Assembly: GCA_017798145.1 (NCBI GenBank)
Contig: CP059069.1
Span: forward strand, 3,519,226-3,583,225
Direction of reading: 5' to 3'
Origin: Akkermansiaceae bacterium
Lineage (GTDB): Bacteria; Verrucomicrobiota; Verrucomicrobiia; Verrucomicrobiales; Akkermansiaceae
DNA: 64,000 bases
Below, one piece after another: positions 56,565 to 64,000 of the stretch. Under the pieces are notes generated by a model that was given only the letters and a program-made list of their open reading frames with translations, was not told the DNA's origin and did not search any database. The number at the start of each line of letters is the position of its first letter. Position 1 is the first letter of the stretch. Position numbers and translations under genes: made by a program.

Positions 56565-58759
56565 TCACCGCAAGGCCTGCAGGTAGTTTTTCCGGAGCTT
56601 CTCGGACTGGCGCTTGGCATCGCTGAGGGATTTGATCGCGTTGTCCACGCCGCTGCGCGTTGCTGCGAGAGATGCCTCCATGTCCCGGAGGGTGTCGGAA
56701 AGGTTTTTTACCGAGGCATCAAGGGCGCGGAGCGTTGCCAGGGCTTCATCGCACCCGGTCGCGGAGGTGCCAAGCATCGCGGCGAACGCATCGCGCTCGG
56801 ATCGCTTCGCGGCAAGCGCGGAGCTCGGGCCGTCCAGGGTGGAAAGCGCCTGGTGGAAGGTGCCGATCTCCGCCTCGCAACGTTCCGTCAGGGCGAGCGC
56901 TTCCCTGGCGGCCTTGAGGGCGTGGGTGTTGATCGCCGCAGCCGTCCATGATTTTTCCTGCTCGCGGAGCGATGCGATCTCCGCCCTGGCGGATGCGATG
57001 ATGTCTTGGGATCCCCCCGTCGGCTTGGCTGCTTGTGCCTGCTTTTTGGCCGCCTCAAGCGCTGCCAGGGCAGGGGCGATCCTTGCCTTTGCGGCATCGC
57101 GGGTTTTCGCAGCGGCCTGAAGTTCCGCAGCGGCTTTCCCGGCCTCGGGCGTGCTGCCTTCGGAAGGATTAAACTTCGCAAGGTTCCTTGTGGCCTGCTG
57201 GAAGCCGCTTTCGCAGGCCGCGAGGATTTTCTCCGCTTGCCGGTGGTTCTTCTCCGCCGTGGAGAGGCGTTCTGCGGCTTCGGCGGCGGACTTTGCGGCG
57301 AGGCCTGCGGAGGCTTCCGCCTGTGCGATTCTTTTCTGGGCGGTGGTGATGCGCTGCGCGATGAGGTGCAGGCGGGTTTCTATGCTAGGCGGGTTGGAGG
57401 GCAGGGTGGCGAGTTCCGCGTTTCCCTTTTCCTCTGAGGAAAATGCGTGGACGCTTCCGGCGGCATCGGCGACGAAGGCGCGTTTCCCATCCCAGGCGAT
57501 GGCGGCGGCGGTGGGCAGGGCGGGGATTGCGATCTCACGGAGCTGGTTGAAATCCGGCTTCCAGAGCCTGGCTTTCCCGTCGCGGTAATGGTGACGAATG
57601 CGCCGCCCTTCGCGAAGGCAAATGCGGTGACCCCGCCGGGATGCGCATCGAGCTTTTTCACCTCTGTTCCGTTGTTCATTTCCCAGAAGCGCACCGAGCC
57701 TTCCTCGGAAGCGGAGGCGAGCAGGTTGGAATCCGAGCGGAAGGACAGTGCGGTGATGCCGGCCTGGTGGCCGCGCAGGGTGTGGAATTCGTTCGCCGTT
57801 TCCGCCTCCCAGACCCAGACGCCGCCGTTGCGGTCGCCGCTTGCCAGCAAGATTCCGTCCGGGGAAATGTCGAGCGCGGTGATCCAGTCTGTGTGCTTCT
57901 TGATGGAGTGAAGCTGGTCGCCGGTGCGGGTGTCCCAGAGCTTGAGCAGCTTCGAGGGGCCGCCGGTGGCCACGATGTCGAAGGACGGGCGGATGTCCGC
58001 CGCGAGTATGGAGTCGAATTCCTTTCCGGCGGAGACGGCGCGGGATCCGTCGGTGACATCGAAGGTAACGGTCAGGCCGTTTTTTCCGGGGATGCCGCCG
58101 CCGACGATGAGGTAGCGCGCGTCCGGCGTGAAGGCCAGGGAGATCGGATCGCCCTCGGGAAAGGGAAGGATTCCGATGAGTTCCAGCGTGTCGGTATGGT
58201 GGAGCAGAACCTGTTTCTGGCCGGTGACGGCAAGCAGCGGTGCCCAAGGCGAGGCGGCGATCGCATGCACGGCGGATGCCTTCTCGGTGATCACCTGCGG
58301 CTCTAACAGCAGATGCTCCGGCATCGGGGGCGGGCCGTCCCGGCTTCGCCGAGGATCGGAGCGGAGGCTTGTCTCGAACTTCGGCTTGGATGCCTTCCGT
58401 GCGGTGGAGGACTTGGTTTCCAAGAGGCCTCCCTCGATCCATTTCACGATGAGGTCGATCTGGGCGCCTGAGAGCTTTTCACCCTCGGGAGGCATCTCCG
58501 GCTCCACGGTGTGTTTTACGCAATTCACCAGCGTGGAGGAGGTGTCGCCGGGCTCGACGACCTTGCCTGAGGAGCCGCCCCTGATGGTGCCCGCGTAGTT
58601 GGAGAGATCGAGGCCGCCCTTGGTCTTGTCCGGGTTATGGCAGTTCAGGCAGGCTTGCTCGAAGATCGGGAAGATATGGTCGTCATAGGAGACCTTCTCC
58701 TGGGCGGGGAGCAGCGCTGAGGCGATCAGGGAGATGGCAGTGAAGCGTAGCAATGCCAC
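56565..58759 (-). CDS. Cytochrome c - WD40 - coiled-coil protein, needs a -1 frameshift
   Basis: The first frame (58759 to 57380) gives a signal peptide, a planctomycete-type cytochrome c domain with ACLNCHN (CxxCH) and WD40 repeats (WDTRTGDQLHSIKKHTDWIT, LASASEEGSVRFWEMNNG). The last WD repeat is broken: the conserved RLWKPDF continues only in the -1 frame, which runs to 56565 and adds a long coiled coil (about 270 residues). The switch lies at 57572-57578, where the mRNA reads G-GGA-AAG, a perfect X-XXY-YYZ slippery heptamer; slippage yields T-G-K-A-R-L-W, matching the WD repeat. So either programmed frameshifting (731-aa and 459-aa products) or a one-base loss in the genome or read. Confidence 0.75.
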
Positions 58760-58804
58760 GAATACGGCAATACAGCCCCGCAGATTTCAGGAAACCCGCT
58801 TGCT

Positions 58805-59095
58805 TCATTCGATCCCGAGTTCCTTCCGGAGCAGGAGATCCAGCTCGGTCTTGCCAGGTTTGAGGCATTCGGAATCACCGAGCTTGATGATCTGTGTCCG
58901 CTTTTCCGTCTCGCCGATCGCGAGGTAGGTGATCTTTCCGTTGGGCAGGCCGGCATACATGGTGGCGGCGACCTTGCCGAAGAAGCGCCCGTCACCGCCC
59001 TCGTCAGTCATGATTTCCCCGGACTCCGAGGTGAAGCCGTCGAAGCGGGAGCGGATCGCCGAGTCGATGTATTGCTGGATTTCCTGCGTGGTCAT
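58805..59095 (-). CDS. Small hypothetical protein
   Basis: A 96-residue acidic protein: QQYIDSAIRSRFDGFTSESG, then a beta-rich middle (MYAGLPNGKITYLAIGET) and GKTELDLLLRKELGIE at the end. No family recognised. ATG 59095 gives the compact form; the frame is open far upstream over the aldo/keto reductase gene. It lies 45 bp upstream of the cytochrome-WD40 gene on the same strand. Confidence 0.55.
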   Translation of the reverse strand: MTTQEIQQYIDSAIRSRFDGFTSESGEIMTDEGGDGRFFGKVAATMYAGLPNGKITYLAIGETEKRTQIIKLGDSECLKPGKTELDLLLRKELGIE

Positions 59096-59183
59096 GGGAT
59101 GTTGGTCGGCACATATGCTCGCAGAGGGCAGGGTTATATCAAGGTCGGCGTGCCCGGCCCGCACCAACAACCGATCCCAGGCC

Positions 59184-60101
59184 ATGAACATCACCCGCAG
59201 ACACTCGCTCAAGCTCATCGGCACCGGCGCCACCGCGCTGGCCGCCTGCCCCGGCACCACATTCGCCGGTGAGACATTCCGGAAAATCCCCGCCAGCGGA
59301 GAATCGCTCCCCGTGATCGGGATGGGCACCTGGCGCACCTTCAACGTAGGCGGCGACAATGTCCTGCGCGACGCCCGCACCGAAGTGCTCAAGGCATTCT
59401 TTGCCAACGGCGGGCGCATGGTCGATTGCTCCCCGATGTATGGCTCCGCCCGCGAAGTCCTGGGCCATGCCCTGCGCAAAGCCGGCATCCCGGAGAAACT
59501 TTTCTCCGCTGAGAAAATCTGGACCGAAGATGGCTCGGCGACGCGCGCCCAGGCGGCGGAGTCGGCGGGTATGTGGGGCGTGAAACGCTTCGATCTCATG
59601 CAGATCCACAACCTGGTTGGATGGAAGGAGCATCTCGCCGCCCTGCGTGAGATGAAGCAGGAAGGGATGATCCGTCACATCGGCATCACCACCTCGCACG
59701 GGCGACGGCATGGGGACCTTGAAAAAATCATGGGCAGCGAGGATCTGGATTTCGTTCAGCTGACGTACAACCTCACGCACCGCGAGGTCGAGGCGAGGCT
59801 CCTTCCGTTGGCTGCGGAAAAGGGCATCGCGGTGATCGCGAACAGGCCTTTCGACGGAGGCGATCTCATCGGTTCCCTGGTTCGGAAGAAAGCCCCGCTC
59901 CCCGGCTGGGCGGCGGAGATCGATTGCGAGAGCTGGGCGCAGTTCCTGCTGAAGTTCGTTGTTTCCCACCCCGCCCTGACATGTGCCATTCCTGCCACCA
60001 GCAAGGTGGCGCACATGAAGGACAACATGGCGGCCCGCCTGGGGCGGATGCCGGATGAGGCGATGCGCAAGCGCATGATCGGATATGTCGCCAATCTGTG
60101 A
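59184..60101 (+). CDS. Aldo/keto reductase with twin-arginine leader
   Basis: A 305-residue protein starting MNITRRHSLKLIGTGATAL, a twin-arginine (RR) export signal, so it is probably moved folded to the periplasm with its cofactor. SLPVIGMGTWRTFNVGG and VDCSPMYGSAREVLGHAL (catalytic Asp/Tyr) fit the AKR barrel, as do LFSAEKIW (Lys position) and LMQIHNL (His). The barrel end (KKAPLPGWAAEIDCESWAQF, TSKVAHMKDNMAA) follows. NAD(P)-dependent sugar or aldehyde reduction is possible. Confidence 0.85.
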   Translation: MNITRRHSLKLIGTGATALAACPGTTFAGETFRKIPASGESLPVIGMGTWRTFNVGGDNVLRDARTEVLKAFFANGGRMVDCSPMYGSAREVLGHALRKAGIPEKLFSAEKIWTEDGSATRAQAAESAGMWGVKRFDLMQIHNLVGWKEHLAALREMKQEGMIRHIGITTSHGRRHGDLEKIMGSEDLDFVQLTYNLTHREVEARLLPLAAEKGIAVIANRPFDGGDLIGSLVRKKAPLPGWAAEIDCESWAQFLLKFVVSHPALTCAIPATSKVAHMKDNMAARLGRMPDEAMRKRMIGYVANL

Positions 60102-60103
60102 GG

Positions 60104-60796
60104 ATGAACGGGGGTTTGGGCAGCTACTCTGTGAGCCATTTCATCCCGTTCACGGATGAGGTGTATTTCCGTCTCTTCGAGCGGCAGTCAGAGGCATGGT
60201 GGCCCGCGCACCTGTTGATGCTCGCGATGGGTGCCGCAAGCATCGTGCTGGCATGTCTCGGGACGATGCGCCCGCTTTCGGTTTTGCTCGCGCTTACCTT
60301 CGCGGCCTGTGGGATCACCTTTCATCTGAAGCTGTACGCGGAGCTTACACCTGTGGGCACGATCTTCGGCAGGGCGTTTCTCCTGCAGGCGGCGCTCATC
60401 GTGATCTGGGGTTTTGCCACAAGATCCCGCGATGTGTTCCGCCCTTCTGTCCATGCCATCAGCGGGGTGGTGATCGCCGTTTCCGGCATCGTCCTCTTCC
60501 CCATCCTGTCGCTGCTGGCAGGACGCGGATGGGCGGGGGCCGAGTGTTTCGGCATGGCGCCGGATCCCACGGTTTGCCTCTTGCTTGGGATCGTTCTCCT
60601 CTGTGCGCGTCCCGCATGGCTACTGCTCCTGTTGCCCATCCCCCTGCTCTGGGCGGTCACCACCGGGGCGACCCTCGACGCGCTGGGAGCGCCCTTCGCG
60701 AGGTGCCTGCCTTTCATCGCCGCGGGCAGCGTGGTCATCGCGATCTGGAAAGCCGTGCTGCCGCGCTTGCGTGGATCCGGCGCGGGCGGTGGATGA
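60104..60796 (+). CDS. Polytopic membrane protein, DUF6064-like
   Basis: A 230-residue protein with six or seven hydrophobic segments (HLLMLAMGAASIVLACLGTM, LSVLLALTFAACGITFHLKL, AFLLQAALIVIWGFATR and others). The N-terminal FTDEVYFRLFERQSEAWWPAH resembles the DUF6064 family of uncharacterised membrane proteins. Its start is just after or within the end of the aldo/keto reductase gene (GTG 60098 or ATG 60104), so the two are co-transcribed. Confidence 0.7.
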   Translation: MNGGLGSYSVSHFIPFTDEVYFRLFERQSEAWWPAHLLMLAMGAASIVLACLGTMRPLSVLLALTFAACGITFHLKLYAELTPVGTIFGRAFLLQAALIVIWGFATRSRDVFRPSVHAISGVVIAVSGIVLFPILSLLAGRGWAGAECFGMAPDPTVCLLLGIVLLCARPAWLLLLLPIPLLWAVTTGATLDALGAPFARCLPFIAAGSVVIAIWKAVLPRLRGSGAGGG

Positions 60797-60817
60797 GTGC
60801 GGGAATTCCCCCTTTGG

Positions 60818-63340
60818 TCATCCCTGTGTTTCCAGACCGATGAAGTGCAGGATCGGTTGTTTCCCCTGGTCGCTGGCTGCGAGATCCAGGTGGAAGGTGG
60901 CGAGGTGGTCGTTGGTTTCCCCGTGATCCACGAGGGTCTGTTCGATGATCCAGGTGGATTTTTCCGGCAGCTCCCGGACACGGGTGTGCTTGCGGTTGCG
61001 GGCTTCGGGGTCGAGTCGGAATGCTCCGCGCGCTTCGCCGAAAGCGGCAATGCCTTGCTGGAGTGTGGCGGCGGATGATTCGGATCTGACGAGAGACAGG
61101 GCGTGTTCGGTACGGCCTTGGGCGAGGGATTTGATGAACTCGAAGACGACGGCGCGGGTGGCTTTCAGCAGGGCGGCCTTGTTGCGGGTGTAAGGGATTT
61201 CGCGCTCCGGTTTTTGGTCGGGTTTCGCGGTAATTGTCTCCGGATTGCGGAGTTTCTCCCATTCATCGAGGAGGGAGGAGTCGGTGTTGCGGATGATGTC
61301 CCCGAAGAAATCCTCGGCTTCCTCCAGCTCCGGGGTCTTTTGATTGGTCGGGACGGTCTGGGCGAGGATCTTGTAAACCTCAGTCAGGTGGCGCAGCAGG
61401 ATCGCCTCGCTTTTCTCCAAGCCGTAATTCTTGATGTAGTCCTCAAAGGACGAGTAGTCCGAGAACATTTCCCGGGCGATGGATTTCGGGCGCACCCCGG
61501 CTTCCTTGGCCCAGGGATTGTTGAGGACGAATTCGTTGTAGGTCGCGTAGATGAATTCCTTGCCGGGTTTGGGATGCTCCACCTGTTCCAGTGCGTCCAT
61601 CCGTTGGTCGTATTCCATCCCGTCCGCCTTCATTTCCGCGACGAGCCTGTCCTTCGCCTTGTCCACCTGCTTGCGCAGCACCTGCGATGGATCCTCTACG
61701 ATGGCCTCGGCGAGCGAGATGACATTGAGGGTGTGGGCAGGGTCGTTGGCATCGAGTTTTTGGAGCGCCTCGATCATGTAGGTCGCCAGCGCCTGGTTGA
61801 GCGAAAAGTCATCCTGGAGCTCGATGTTCAGCGCCACCTTCGCCGGGCCGGTGCGCTGATCCTCAGGGATAATGCGCAGGATATTTCCCTCTACTAGGCC
61901 ACGGAAAAGCTCGAAGGCGCGTTTGCGTAGTGCGGCTTTTTTCGAGGGAGTCTCATGGCAGTCCCGGATGATGCGGCGCAGCTCCGCGCAGCCATCATGA
62001 TCCGAGCGGGAAAGGACGTTGAGCAGCATCCCGTGGCGCATCACGAAGGACGAGCTGAGTTTTTCCGGGGGCGAGTCGATGAGTTTCCGGAAGGTGTTCT
62101 CATCCCAGTTCACGAAGCCATTTTCCGGCGGCTTTCGTTTCATCGCCTTGGATTTCCCTCCCTTTGCGGCAGCCTTGGCATCCGCCTTGATGTTGGCGAT
62201 GACATGCTCGGGCGCCTGCGCGACTACGAACCCGAGGTCGTCGAAGCCCCGCCGTCCCGCCCGTCCGGCGATCTGTTTGAAATCCCTAACGGCCAGTGTT
62301 TTCGTGGACTGGCCGCCGTATTTGAAAAGCTGGGTGAAGACCACCGTGCGGATGGGGACGTTGACGCCGACCCCGAGCGTATCCGTTCCGCAGATGACTT
62401 TCAGCAAGCCCTTCTGGGCGAGCTTTTCCACCAGCGTACGGTATTTCGGCAGCAGCCCGGCGTGGTGGATGCCGAGGCCGTGGCGGAGGAGTTTTTTCAT
62501 CTCTTTCCCGTAGGGGCTGCGGAAATCTGCATCGATCAGGATCTCGGCGATGGCTTCCTTTTCCTCCTTGGAGCAGAAATTCCGGCTCATCAGATCCTGC
62601 GCGGTCTTGGCGCAGGCGAGCTGTGAAAAATGGACGAGGTAGATCGGCGCGCGGTTTGCTTCGACAAGTTCCTCGATCTTTTCCTCAAGCGCCGTCGTCG
62701 AGTAATCGAACTCCAGCGGCACCGGTCTGTCCTCCGATTTCACCAGCACCGCCGGCGCTCCTGTTAGCTTGGTGATGGATTCCTGGAAAAATGCGGTGTC
62801 CCCGATCGTGGCGGACATGAGCAGGAAGCGTGATTGCGGCAGGGTGAGCAGCGGGATCTGCCATGCCACCCCGCGCTCATGATCCGAGTAGTAGTGGAAC
62901 TCGTCCATGATCACGTCATCGGCGGAGGCGCTGGCACCCTCGCGCAATGCCAAGTTGGCGAGGATTTCCGCCGTGCAGCAGATCACCGGGGCGGAAGGGT
63001 TCACCGTTGCATCGCCGGTGATCATCCCGACCTTTTCGGGGCCGAAGGTGTTGCAGAGGGAGAGGAATTTCTCGTTGGCCAGCGCCTTGATCGGGACGGT
63101 GTAGTAGGATCGACGACCGAGGCAGATCGCGCGGAACTGCAGCGCCAGCGCGACCAGGGATTTCCCCGATCCCGTGGGGGTGTTGAGGATCACGTTGTTC
63201 CCTGCGAAGAGTTCAAGGATCGCCTCCTCCTGGTGGTCGTAAGGCGTGGTTCCGGATTCCTCAAGATAGGCCAGGAAGACTCCGAGGATCTCGTCGGAGG
63301 AGGTCGGGTCTGGAACATTTTCGGGCGAGAGGGCGGGCAT
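60818..63340 (-). CDS. Ski2-like DEAD/DEAH helicase (DUF3516 type)
   Basis: An 840-residue SF2 helicase. [11 protein letters not shown] (Q-motif-like), [14 protein letters not shown] (Walker A), [15 protein letters not shown] (DEFH box), LMSATIGDT, then [16 protein letters not shown] and [16 protein letters not shown] (motif VI). A long C-terminal part follows, with [15 protein letters not shown]-like helices ([20 protein letters not shown]). The layout matches Ski2-like RNA helicases of bacteria with a DUF3516 C-terminal region. It may unwind structured RNA. The start ATG 63340 fits. Confidence 0.88.
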   Translation of the reverse strand: MPALSPENVPDPTSSDEILGVFLAYLEESGTTPYDHQEEAILELFAGNNVILNTPTGSGKSLVALALQFRAICLGRRSYYTVPIKALANEKFLSLCNTFGPEKVGMITGDATVNPSAPVICCTAEILANLALREGASASADDVIMDEFHYYSDHERGVAWQIPLLTLPQSRFLLMSATIGDTAFFQESITKLTGAPAVLVKSEDRPVPLEFDYSTTALEEKIEELVEANRAPIYLVHFSQLACAKTAQDLMSRNFCSKEEKEAIAEILIDADFRSPYGKEMKKLLRHGLGIHHAGLLPKYRTLVEKLAQKGLLKVICGTDTLGVGVNVPIRTVVFTQLFKYGGQSTKTLAVRDFKQIAGRAGRRGFDDLGFVVAQAPEHVIANIKADAKAAAKGGKSKAMKRKPPENGFVNWDENTFRKLIDSPPEKLSSSFVMRHGMLLNVLSRSDHDGCAELRRIIRDCHETPSKKAALRKRAFELFRGLVEGNILRIIPEDQRTGPAKVALNIELQDDFSLNQALATYMIEALQKLDANDPAHTLNVISLAEAIVEDPSQVLRKQVDKAKDRLVAEMKADGMEYDQRMDALEQVEHPKPGKEFIYATYNEFVLNNPWAKEAGVRPKSIAREMFSDYSSFEDYIKNYGLEKSEAILLRHLTEVYKILAQTVPTNQKTPELEEAEDFFGDIIRNTDSSLLDEWEKLRNPETITAKPDQKPEREIPYTRNKAALLKATRAVVFEFIKSLAQGRTEHALSLVRSESSAATLQQGIAAFGEARGAFRLDPEARNRKHTRVRELPEKSTWIIEQTLVDHGETNDHLATFHLDLAASDQGKQPILHFIGLETQG

Positions 63341-63531
63341 CTGGGGAGGAGTTTAGGCGGGGATTTCCGGAACTCCAAGGCTTGGCAGCAATGGGTTATG
63401 AAGAATGGCTCGCACATTGCCCGGGATTCAAAGCCCGTCATCCAAAGTACGGGTCTTTAACCGGTAATCATTGCTAATACCGGAAATTTGAAGTTTTGGA
63501 AACTTATGAATAATGAATTTGCGTCTTATGC

Positions 63532-63810
63532 ATGAGGATAACCTCGGACATCGAAAAACCTGTTCTGGAATGCCTCAAAAGGCTTCAGAAAAAGGAAAAA
63601 TCCCGTTGGGCAAAAATCGCCTCCCTTCTGCTTGCGGAAGCGCTGTCGCGTGAGTCTTCAAGGAAACCGAGCGAAGCACGCCTGCGGTGGATTTCCGCGC
63701 CGATGGGGGCGAAGGTGGATCTCGCCGATAAGGCTGCCCTCTACCGCGAGATGGAGACACCCTGGTGCCCGATGCGCACATCGCCACAATCCTGCGGTTG
63801 CATGGGGTGA
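63532..63810 (+). CDS. VapB-like antitoxin fused or truncated near its end
   Basis: A 92-residue frame. The first two-thirds (MRITSDIEKPVLECLKRLQK, AKIASLLLAEALSRESSR) fits a ribbon-helix-helix antitoxin of the VapB type, then RLRWISAPMGAKVDLADKAALY. The last residues (METPWCPMRTSPQSCGCMG) are in the wrong frame for the PIN-domain sequence that follows. The antitoxin may still be functional. The toxin is broken, see next entry. Confidence 0.6.
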   Translation: MRITSDIEKPVLECLKRLQKKEKSRWAKIASLLLAEALSRESSRKPSEARLRWISAPMGAKVDLADKAALYREMETPWCPMRTSPQSCGCMG

Positions 63811-63917
63811 ATCGCATCTACACTGCGGACACGGATTACCTGAAATTCGGTTTCCTCGAGATCATCAATCCGCTGGCCTGGGGGGCGGCGAGCCTCGCGG
63901 TCGCCCTCCATCCGTAA
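63756..63917 (+). pseudogene. C-terminal fragment of a VapC-type PIN toxin
   Basis: In the third frame the sequence reads DTLVPDAHIATILRLHGVNR then IYTADTDYLKFGFLEIINPL, the conserved end of PIN-domain VapC toxins (Asp-rich TADTDY block). The N-terminal two-thirds is missing, so a deletion joined the end of the antitoxin region to the end of the toxin. The toxin must be inactive. Confidence 0.7.
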
Positions 63918-63924
63918 GCATTGG

Positions 63925-64000
63925 CTAGCCGCCTGCGAATACCGGGTTGAAGCCGGCTTCTGTGAGAATGCGTTTCACCTCTTCGCGCTTGTCGCCCTGA
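63925..64000 (-). CDS. yciH: SUI1/YciH-family translation factor, C-terminal end (partial)
   Basis: The minus frame entering from the right edge ends QGDKREEVKRILTEAGFNPV then FAGG and a TAG stop. This matches the conserved C-terminus of bacterial SUI1/YciH (eIF1-like) proteins (QGD-x-R-x-x-V...GF...AGG). These proteins bind the small ribosomal subunit and influence start-codon choice. Only 24 residues are inside the window. Confidence 0.8.
   Translation of the reverse strand, partial: QGDKREEVKRILTEAGFNPVFAGG

Noticed and set aside
1-64000. CRISPR array
   Set aside because: No run of regularly spaced, near-identical direct repeats with unique spacers was seen. The only regular repeats are the 75-bp coding repeats at 39251-39805.

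Overview
The window looks like a chromosome segment from a member of the Verrucomicrobiota. GC content is high. There is a perfect match to the 14-bp palindrome reported as the LexA site of this phylum (TGTTC-N4-GAACA). Genes of phylum-typical style are present: a planctomycete-type cytochrome c fused to WD40 repeats, a Gfo/Idh oxidoreductase, and several small conserved hypothetical proteins. No plasmid or phage backbone is visible. Genus-level assignment is not possible from the sequence alone.

Layout. 1-5 kb: the end of glutamate synthase, a YlbF-like protein with a Cys/Gly tail, an MBL hydrolase, exonuclease III and arginine decarboxylase. 5-14 kb: gluQ, an S41 peptidase, apt, a membrane-anchored NACHT ATPase, pgi, an IscA-type protein and a Gfo/Idh oxidoreductase. 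14-21 kb: a mostly minus-strand run of aminotransferase, dapA, hisC, a DASS transporter, an ArsC-like protein, a secreted nuclease and an M23 peptidase. 21-36 kb: a GH13 enzyme, kdsD, a flavoprotein, a Whirly-like single-stranded-DNA-binding protein behind a LexA box, a fungal-type cystathionine gamma-synthase homologue, an MscS channel, a mannose-1-phosphate guanylyltransferase, a sigma-70 factor behind a perfect inverted repeat, a redoxin, an M42 peptidase and a secreted DsbD-alpha protein.

36.5-53.86 kb is a composite island at tRNA-Thr(CGT). The tRNA 3' end recurs exactly at 38682-38711 and in decayed form at 53812-53856. Both elements share right-end sequences, and their left ends also match each other. 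No integrase was found. Element 1 carries a nucleotidyltransferase/winged-helix gene pair resembling AbiE. Element 2 is a defence-type cargo: a SLOG-like protein, two paralogous small proteins, a 1233-aa HIT-PLD-SF2 helicase-S24 protein, a NERD protein, a putative phosphorothioate-binding HNH nuclease, ParDE, and an orphan DNA-phosphorothioation-associated methyltransferase. It also holds duplicated fragments of a cysteine desulfurase and of that methyltransferase, a LysR scrap and a WYL regulator. It reads as a partly decayed Dnd/phosphorothioation locus plus at least one intact multidomain helicase gene.

53.9-64 kb returns to the chromosomal background: a cytochrome c protein, a beta-propeller protein, a cytochrome-WD40 gene needing a -1 frameshift at a GGGAAAG heptamer, an aldo/keto reductase, a Ski2-like helicase, VapBC remnants and the end of a SUI1/YciH gene.

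The strongest candidates for something undescribed are the LexA-box/Whirly-like gene, the HIT-PLD-helicase-S24 protein with its neighbours, and the possible programmed frameshift. All functional statements are inferences from motifs read by eye; no database search was run.
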